Positions 51,448-56,982 of a stretch of DNA of 56,982 nt are shown here, piece by piece. The DNA is from an uncultured Eubacteriales bacterium (GTDB lineage: Bacteria > Bacillota > Clostridia > Christensenellales > Borkfalkiaceae). Under the pieces are notes generated by a model, which did no database searches, was not told where the DNA came from, and saw only the letters and a program-made list of their open reading frames with translations. The stretch is from contig UQPN01000015.1 in NCBI GenBank assembly GCA_900542935.1, positions 1 to 56,982 of the forward strand, given 5' to 3'. The position numbers and the translations under genes are program-made. Within the stretch, counting starts at the first letter, position 1. Each line of letters starts with the position of its first letter.

Positions 51448-51484
51448 AAGGTTCGGAAAGAAAAAATTTTTCTTTCCGAACCTT
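51448..51484 (-). terminator. Rho-independent terminator of the GH84-RpiR-GH38 operon
   Basis: An 18-bp stem (51448-51465 with 51467-51484), AAGGTTCGGAAAG type, is followed on the minus strand by a T run. It lies 33 bases past the GH38 stop and before the nanE promoter. Confidence 0.85.
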
Positions 51485-51516
51485 GTTTTGTCTTATAATT
51501 TTAAGTGTTCGTTTCT

Positions 51517-54462
51517 CTATATTTTTTTAAGAAACAACGTTTTGATTTCGAACTGTCGGAACGATAAGCAAGCAACGTCGCCCGTGGCGATAAGCCGTTT
51601 GTTTTCTTCCGTCATGTCGCATTCGTAAATTTCGTAATTGCCGTTCAGATACAAATTGCAATCCGTTCTCGTTCTTTCGCATTCGTATAAACGCACCGCG
51701 ATTCCGTTGCGGTTTTCGGAAATTTTTACCGTTTCCGCGATAATGTTTTTTCTGTCGGCAAATTTTACGGGCGATATAAATTCCGCCGTGCAAGGTACGG
51801 GGCTGCGATTGAAGGCATACGCGGGAAGAATCACGGTTTCCGCGCAGAACCCGCCCTCGTGCGGCAAAATCGCATAATTGAAATATTTTACGCCGCTTTC
51901 GCCCGCAACGTCCGGGCGCTTCCCGCTTTTCAGAAGAGAAATTCCCACGGTGCCGCCGTCTGCGGAAATTCCGTATTTGCAGTCGTTAAAAAACGAAACG
52001 CCGAAACGCGGTTCGGAAAGATCCGACCACTTATGATTGCATACTTCGTACTTCGCCTGTTCTTCGCAGGTATTCCGCGTTGCAGGGCGGTTGATATAGC
52101 CGAATTGAATTTCGCTGCGCAATTCGTCGGACGCGACGTTTGTGGGGAACAGCGCTTTCACGAATTTATGGTCGTCGTTCCATTCCAGCTTGCTTTCAAA
52201 CGAAATTACGGGCGTATGCGCATAAAACACGATGTCCTGCGTCAGCTTGCTTTTTCCCGCCAGCGTAAATTCCGTACGCAGACGGAGAAACAGCTTCCCG
52301 ACGGAAACGAGCGCGGTTTTTCCTGCCGTCGTAACGCATTTTTTTCTTTCGTAGTCGGCGTCTACGTCCCAGTTATCCCATAAATACGGCACGTCCTCGT
52401 ATACGCAGATATCGTTCAGCGGCGCCGCAGCGATTTCTCTGCCGTTCACCGACAGAGATTGTATCGCGCCGTTTTTTACGATAGCCGTACAGTACGGGGT
52501 TTCCGCTCTGCCCGTTTCTTCATCGAAAAAGAAGCTGCGCATTTTCGGCGCGACGACTTTTTTGCCGAAAGAAAACGGTTCGAAATCGTATAATTCCGCA
52601 TATTTTTCGTTGCCGTCGAAATCCTTAAACGATTGCTCGCCGGAACAATCGTTCAGAATCACTTCTCGGCGAGCGGACGAAAGCGTATTCAGAAGCCGTT
52701 CGCCCCGGAAAAAACGATTTTCAAGCGCGGCGATCGCGCTTCTTTCCTGTTCCTTCGCCGTATCGTAGACTTCTTTAATACATGTTCCCGGCAGAATATC
52801 GTGAAATTGATTTAAAAGCAGGACGTCGTAACAACGATCGGTTTCGTCTTTTCCCGCAAAGTCGCCCGTCCCGGCGCAGATCAGTTCGGCGTCTTTCAGC
52901 GCGTTTTCCAGCGTACGGTTGAGCTTTTTCATATCGTGATTCGTCGTCAGCGTGCCGCGGTGCAGTTCGAGATACAATTCTCCCGCGTAACGCGGCAATT
53001 CTTCCGTTTCCAGTTTCTTCATAAACGCCGAAACGGACGTGTGTTCCGCTTTCGCGTACGGATAGGTTTCCGCCGTTCTCAACGCGTTTTCCACCATATC
53101 GGCGCTCGGTCCGCCGCCCCCGTCGCCGTAACCGTACGCCATCAGAACGTGTTCCGTCAGGTGCTTATTCAAACGCTTTTGTACCCGCGAAGAAATCGCT
53201 TCCGGATCGCCCGTCGTCTGAATGGTATTGAAATGCACGGTTACTTCGCTGCCGTCGATTCCCCGCCAGATAAACGAATCGTACGGGAAACGGTTCGTAT
53301 CGTTCCACGAAAGTTTCGTTGTAAGGAAATACGGAACGCCGCAGCCGCGCAGTATCTGCGGCAGCGCCGCAGAATAACCGAATGTATCGGGCAACCAGAA
53401 AACGTCGGCGTCGTATCCGAATTTTTCTTTTAAATATCGCTTGCCGCGCACGAACTGACGAATCATCGATTCGCCGTCGGTGAGATTGCAATCGCATTCC
53501 ACCCACGTAGCCCCGTTCGGTTCGAACCTGCCTTCTTTGACAAGCGCGCGGATTTCGCCGAACAATTCGGGGGAATCCTGTTCGATCCAGCTCATATACA
53601 GCGCAGACGACATAATGAAGCGGTACTGCGGATATTTTTTCAGCAAAGCAACCGCGTTTGCCGCCGTGCGCAACGCCTTCCGCCGCGCTTCGTCCACCGT
53701 CCAGAGCCACGCCGTATCAAGATGGCTGTGCCCCACCAGACCTACGTAAACGCCGTCGTCGGCGCCGGTATTTTTCAAGGACGAGAGAAATTCGCAGATG
53801 ATTCCGCTTGCTTTTGCAAGTTCGTTGCGATCGGGCGAACGTTCGGGCAGAACGGTGAGCAGATCGAATAATTTTTCATAGGTTTTATACGCTTCGATTT
53901 TCCTTTTGTCGCCGTCGGGCATCATACGGAAATATGAAGTGAGCAGCGACAAATCGTCTACGAAGCGTTTTACCGTTTCATCGATTTCCGCGACATATAT
54001 TCCGTTATAAACGCGCGCGGGGCGGTATCCGTTAATGGAAAACGTCTGTTTCTTTTCAAACGGCATGGTGCCGAAAAAGGTGTGGGAAGCATATGAATCC
54101 ACCGTGATTTCCGAGGGCTTTTTTATCCCGCTTAAAGATACGTATTTGTGGCAACGGAAAATCGCGTCTTTTCCGTCCGGCAGATAATCTGCCATGCCGA
54201 ACGGTTTGCCGTCTGCCGACAACAAGTGCTCCACGCCTCCGTTTTCCACGTACAGGTACGGATGAACGTACTTTTCCGGCTCATATGCGAAAGTAAATTT
54301 TCCGCAACCGAATTCTTCGCCCCAGACCTGCCCTTTTTCTATCTTTTTACCGTTCAGATATACGTTCTGTTCCGTCAGCGAAGAAACGACGTATTCCGAA
54401 TACGCGTCTTTGAGTCTTACGATTTTCAGAACCAGCCTGTCCAGTTGTTTTAAATTCGTCAT
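51517..54462 (-). CDS. Alpha-mannosidase, GH38
   Basis: 981 residues with all GH38 landmarks: the zinc pair in VGHSHLDTAWLW (about 250-261), the nucleophile Asp in WLPDTFGYSAALPQIL, SFIWRGIDGSEV, AYGYGDGGGGPSADM and HRGTLTTNHDMKKLNR, followed by the large C-terminal beta domains. GH38 enzymes remove alpha-linked mannose from N-glycan or related oligosaccharides. No signal peptide, so it acts on imported sugars in the cytoplasm. Last gene of its unit; 19 bases after the RpiR gene. Confidence 0.95.
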   Translation of the reverse strand: MTNLKQLDRLVLKIVRLKDAYSEYVVSSLTEQNVYLNGKKIEKGQVWGEEFGCGKFTFAYEPEKYVHPYLYVENGGVEHLLSADGKPFGMADYLPDGKDAIFRCHKYVSLSGIKKPSEITVDSYASHTFFGTMPFEKKQTFSINGYRPARVYNGIYVAEIDETVKRFVDDLSLLTSYFRMMPDGDKRKIEAYKTYEKLFDLLTVLPERSPDRNELAKASGIICEFLSSLKNTGADDGVYVGLVGHSHLDTAWLWTVDEARRKALRTAANAVALLKKYPQYRFIMSSALYMSWIEQDSPELFGEIRALVKEGRFEPNGATWVECDCNLTDGESMIRQFVRGKRYLKEKFGYDADVFWLPDTFGYSAALPQILRGCGVPYFLTTKLSWNDTNRFPYDSFIWRGIDGSEVTVHFNTIQTTGDPEAISSRVQKRLNKHLTEHVLMAYGYGDGGGGPSADMVENALRTAETYPYAKAEHTSVSAFMKKLETEELPRYAGELYLELHRGTLTTNHDMKKLNRTLENALKDAELICAGTGDFAGKDETDRCYDVLLLNQFHDILPGTCIKEVYDTAKEQERSAIAALENRFFRGERLLNTLSSARREVILNDCSGEQSFKDFDGNEKYAELYDFEPFSFGKKVVAPKMRSFFFDEETGRAETPYCTAIVKNGAIQSLSVNGREIAAAPLNDICVYEDVPYLWDNWDVDADYERKKCVTTAGKTALVSVGKLFLRLRTEFTLAGKSKLTQDIVFYAHTPVISFESKLEWNDDHKFVKALFPTNVASDELRSEIQFGYINRPATRNTCEEQAKYEVCNHKWSDLSEPRFGVSFFNDCKYGISADGGTVGISLLKSGKRPDVAGESGVKYFNYAILPHEGGFCAETVILPAYAFNRSPVPCTAEFISPVKFADRKNIIAETVKISENRNGIAVRLYECERTRTDCNLYLNGNYEIYECDMTEENKRLIATGDVACLSFRQFEIKTLFLKKI

Positions 54463-54481
54463 AGCGATTTTCCCCGATGGT

Positions 54482-55303
54482 TCAGATAGCTTTATCGGAA
54501 ATCGTCAGCGCCACTTTCATGTTGCGCTCATCCGATTCCGCGCCGAGATCTTTATAAACCGTGGCGCACAGCACGTCTACGATGTACGACTGCGCGCAGA
54601 CCGTAGCCATCGAGCCGCCCTCATACACGCCCTCTTTGCGGCAGGTAAGAAACAGATAATCGGCATATTTTGCCAGAGGCGATTTGTTGTAATTCGTAAT
54701 CACCACAATCGGCGTGCCGTTTTTCTTTGCGATTTCGGCAAGATTGATAATATCTTTCGTAGCGCCGGAAACGCTGATTAAAATAAGAAGATCTTCCGCG
54801 TTCAGATTCGACGTGATGATCGTCTGCAGATGCGTATCGCCGGAATTATCCGCATTGATGCCCGTACGCGCCAGTTTCACTTTGAACATAGCGGGGGCAA
54901 TCGAACTGTTGCCCACCCCGAAAATACAGATTTTTCTTGACGATATGATAAGTTTCGCCACGTCGGAACATTGTTTTGCGTCCAGCGCTTTGTACGTTTC
55001 CATAATCGCGTCCGTCATATCGTATACGATGTTTTTCATATAATCGGATTCGTCCGCGGCGTTGCCTCCGCCCGTTTCCTGACTGAGCGACAATTTGAAA
55101 TCCTGAAATCCCCGATAATCGATTTTACGGCAGAACCGCAGAATCGTAGCTTCCGAAACGCCGAGCCGCATGGCAAGTTCCGTAATCGACATGTAAATAA
55201 TTTCGTCTTTTTTCAATTTCATGATGCCGTCGATTACTTTCAGATCGGTTTTCGTTGCTACCGGTCGCATATTGTTGATTCTGTCGTATACTTTTCCTAT
55301 CAT
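54482..55303 (-). CDS. RpiR/MurR-family transcriptional regulator
   Basis: 273 residues. The N-terminal helix-turn-helix (ITELAMRLGVSEATILRFCRKIDYRGFQDFK) and C-terminal SIS sugar-phosphate domain (ICIFGVGNSS; LILISVSGATKDIINLAEIAKKNG) define the family. Relatives sense MurNAc-6-P or other hexosamine phosphates and repress catabolic operons. ATG 55303 overlaps the GH84 stop by four bases (ATGA) and has GGAG upstream; the longer frame to 55357 is unlikely. It sits between the GH84 and GH38 genes and probably controls both this unit and the nanE operon. Confidence 0.93.
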   Translation of the reverse strand: MIGKVYDRINNMRPVATKTDLKVIDGIMKLKKDEIIYMSITELAMRLGVSEATILRFCRKIDYRGFQDFKLSLSQETGGGNAADESDYMKNIVYDMTDAIMETYKALDAKQCSDVAKLIISSRKICIFGVGNSSIAPAMFKVKLARTGINADNSGDTHLQTIITSNLNAEDLLILISVSGATKDIINLAEIAKKNGTPIVVITNYNKSPLAKYADYLFLTCRKEGVYEGGSMATVCAQSYIVDVLCATVYKDLGAESDERNMKVALTISDKAI

Positions 55304-56796
55304 ATTTTCCAACTCCGATAAATTATTCTTTCTTCTTCCGTTTGTATATCGAGGCAAGCTTTTTCCGCGGCATACTTCAAAAACGAATTATCCGCCGCCG
55401 AAAAACGACAGGCGTTGAGTTTTTCCGCCGTTTTTTTTCGGTCGATTTCTCTTTTTCCCCGAAGCGAAAAATATAAATCCGCCTCGTACTTCATCGCCGA
55501 GAACAAGTCTTGCGTTTCTTCCAGAAAGCTATGCGGCGCTTTTTGTTTCAGGACCTCCAAAGCGTTTTCCATGCCCGCATACAGCGAATCGAGCGCGGCA
55601 AAATTGCCTTTTTCAAGAAGTTCTTTCACCGGATAACGTTTTTTAAAAATGTTGCTTTCGTTAAAGCGTACGAAAGTTTTCCCCGCGCGGGCGCACCCCT
55701 TAAAATACCCCGCCACGGCTTTTTTCAACGATTCTTCCGCGTCGTAGCCCTCGCTGTCCCACGCGTAATCCGCCATGGTGGCGAGGGGGATTTTATTGCA
55801 CTCGTACAGCGAGGATAAATTCGCCGTGTAGCCTTTATGCGTTTTATATAAATACCTGCCGCGATTGTAAAGCGCGCCGAAATAAATACGCTTTTTCGGA
55901 GAAAAATCGTTCACGGGATAATTGTCCCATAAAATCGGTTCCCGCCCGAAACAATTTTTTACGATTTCGCCGTCCTCTTCCGTTATCGCTTCCGCCACGG
56001 TATTGTATCCCGTCCAGAATACTTCCGTTTCCGGCTGCAGATATTTTCGCAGCTCCTCTCTGTACGGCGTATCGAAATTCTGCATGTAATCGGTAGGACA
56101 GAACAGAAGCGGCGCGCTTTTCGGCAAGTCTTTCGCAAGCCGATTCGCCAGCGCAGCCTGCGCATGCGCCGGAGAATGATATATTTTCGCCTCTTCTTCG
56201 GTAAGCACGGGCTGAATATCATCCATCAGTAAAGCGAATTTATCTATGCCGCAAGCGGAAACGGCTTTGAGTTTTTGCAGTAAAATCAGGTAATCCTTAT
56301 CGTCGGCATAACAAAAGTCTTTTCCGGGACTGACGGCAAAATAAAAATCGATAAAATTTTTATCCGCTTCTTCTCTGAGTTCTTTCAAAAGCGAAAGCGT
56401 CTGTCCGGGATAGTCGTCTCTCCATGCGTCGCGATGATACAAATCATCTTTCGGCGCGTAGATATACGCGTTCATTCTGATTTTTTTTAGAAACGACAAT
56501 AAATCTTTTCGCTGTGCCTGCGTAAACGGCGTGCCGTAAAAGCCTTCGATTGCCGCGCGGAACGGGAAACAGGGATAATCTTTCAGATACACTTTACGGA
56601 TTTTTCCGCTCTTGCGCTCTTTCGCGATTTCTTCTTCAAGATAATTTTTTGCGCGTTCGTTATAAAATTTCCCGATTACGTCGCCTTCGTCCGTAACGAA
56701 AAAAGAATATCCATCTTTCGGCAACGTTTTGTCGCGGGTGAGAACTACGCTGTTTACGGGGATTACCCGATCGATTGTATAAAAAATTTTTTTCAT
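55300..56796 (-). CDS. Beta-N-acetylglucosaminidase, GH84 type, cytoplasmic
   Basis: 498 residues. The GH84 barrel starts at IEGFYGTPFTQAQRKDLL (about 83-100). It has MNAYIYAPKDDLYHRDAWRD, the paired catalytic Asp192-Asp193 in LLMDDIQP, and WTGYNTVAEAI and ILWDNYPVND. Substrate-assisted hydrolysis of terminal beta-GlcNAc is the family reaction. No signal peptide or dockerin. A short N-terminal alpha/beta domain of about 80 residues precedes it, as in O-GlcNAcase-like proteins. No Shine-Dalgarno is visible before ATG 56796. Promoter at 56827-56855. First gene of the GH84-RpiR-GH38 unit. Confidence 0.92.
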   Translation of the reverse strand: MKKIFYTIDRVIPVNSVVLTRDKTLPKDGYSFFVTDEGDVIGKFYNERAKNYLEEEIAKERKSGKIRKVYLKDYPCFPFRAAIEGFYGTPFTQAQRKDLLSFLKKIRMNAYIYAPKDDLYHRDAWRDDYPGQTLSLLKELREEADKNFIDFYFAVSPGKDFCYADDKDYLILLQKLKAVSACGIDKFALLMDDIQPVLTEEEAKIYHSPAHAQAALANRLAKDLPKSAPLLFCPTDYMQNFDTPYREELRKYLQPETEVFWTGYNTVAEAITEEDGEIVKNCFGREPILWDNYPVNDFSPKKRIYFGALYNRGRYLYKTHKGYTANLSSLYECNKIPLATMADYAWDSEGYDAEESLKKAVAGYFKGCARAGKTFVRFNESNIFKKRYPVKELLEKGNFAALDSLYAGMENALEVLKQKAPHSFLEETQDLFSAMKYEADLYFSLRGKREIDRKKTAEKLNACRFSAADNSFLKYAAEKACLDIQTEEERIIYRSWKI

Positions 56797-56826
56797 AATT
56801 ATAGAAGAAAATTAAAAATTTCTTTC

Positions 56827-56855
56827 ATTGTAATTGAAAATCGTAAAAAAGTCAA
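56827..56855 (-). promoter_or_regulatory. SigA-type promoter of the GH84-RpiR-GH38 operon
   Basis: Minus strand: TTGACT (56850-56855), 17 bases, TACAAT (56827-56832). The start is expected near 56820, giving a leader of about 25 nt. Confidence 0.8.
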
Positions 56856-56890
56856 GCGTTTTGCGACAAATGTCGTTTTTTCTTAAAAAA

Positions 56891-56920
56891 ACAAACCCGA
56901 ACAAAGGTGTTCGGATTTGT
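56891..56920 (-). terminator. Rho-independent terminator after tRNA-Glu
   Basis: A 13-bp stem, ACAAATCCGAACA on the minus strand, with one G-U pair and a 4-base loop, is followed by seven T. The wobble pair is stable only in the minus-strand transcript, which fixes the orientation. Confidence 0.88.
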
Positions 56921-56927
56921 TAGCAGA

Positions 56928-56982
56928 TGGTGACCCCAACGGGACTTGAACCCATGTTACCACCGTGAAAGGGTGGTGTCTT
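56928..56982 (-). tRNA. tRNA-Glu(UUC), 3' part (5' end beyond window)
   Basis: The minus strand shows the anticodon arm CCACC-CTTTCAC-GGTGG with anticodon TTC, a variable loop, a T arm with GGTTCAA, acceptor GGGGTCA and an encoded CCA end at 56928-56930. The sequence resembles Bacillota tRNA-Glu. The acceptor 5' strand and most of the D arm lie past the window end. Confidence 0.93.

Overview
The window looks like a chromosomal segment of a Gram-positive, probably gut-dwelling, uncultured member of the Clostridia (Bacillota). Supporting signs are WhiA next to DnaE and PfkA, a pyrimidine operon with PyrK, LplB/YtcP-type sugar permeases, an RpiR-family regulator, strong AGGAGG-type ribosome binding sites and near-consensus SigA promoters. 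Assignment below class is a guess. Almost every gene lies on the minus strand; the one clear plus-strand gene is an AraC regulator at 25.1-26.0 kb. A large number of long antisense frames are shadows and are not annotated.

Layout. 0-0.3 kb: 5' part of a PfkB-family sugar-phosphate kinase cut by the window edge. 0.5-8.6 kb: housekeeping block murB - PHP phosphatase - whiA - dnaE - pfkA. 8.6-12.8 kb: dgt - Lgt-like - CPBP protease - membrane-anchored solute-binding-like protein. 12.9-16.5 kb: ABC exporter (ATPase, FtsX permease) plus a small metal-binding HMA protein, behind a consensus promoter and a palindrome-rich leader. 16.9-18.1 kb: SLC13/CitM-type anion permease. 18.5-26.0 kb: GH10-like hydrolase, SDR, nitroreductase, RraA-like protein, lactonase, and a separate enolase-superfamily dehydratase divergent from the AraC regulator. 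Together these could oxidise a sugar, hydrolyse the lactone, dehydrate the acid and split the keto-acid. 26.0-35.9 kb: complete de novo UMP operon in the order pyrC-carA-carB-pyrK-pyrD-pyrF-pyrE-pyrB, in which PyrB carries only the zinc module of PyrI, and whose leader holds a 21-codon reading frame. 35.9-56.9 kb: a large glycan locus. One transcription unit encodes NanE, a DUF4127 protein, three secreted proteins sharing a repeated module, a CUT1-type sugar importer without its ATPase, a ROK kinase and a flavoprotein. A second unit encodes GH84, an RpiR regulator and a GH38 alpha-mannosidase. The last bases are the 3' part of tRNA-Glu(UUC) followed by its terminator.

How the parts work together: the 36-57 kb locus reads as uptake and cytoplasmic breakdown of a GlcNAc/ManNAc- and mannose-containing glycan (for example host N-glycan fragments), with RpiR as a likely local sensor. 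The 18-26 kb locus reads as a sugar-acid pathway. A family of GC-rich hairpin repeats occupies the boundaries between transcription units in the first 24 kb and is absent from the pyr and glycan loci. Two of the secreted glycan-locus proteins end in a Gly-Cys + membrane segment + Arg/Lys tail, and the window also encodes a CPBP glutamic protease next to a Cys-rich Lgt paralogue. A functional link between these is speculative, but it is the most interesting possibility here together with the pyr leader and the zinc-only PyrI fusion.
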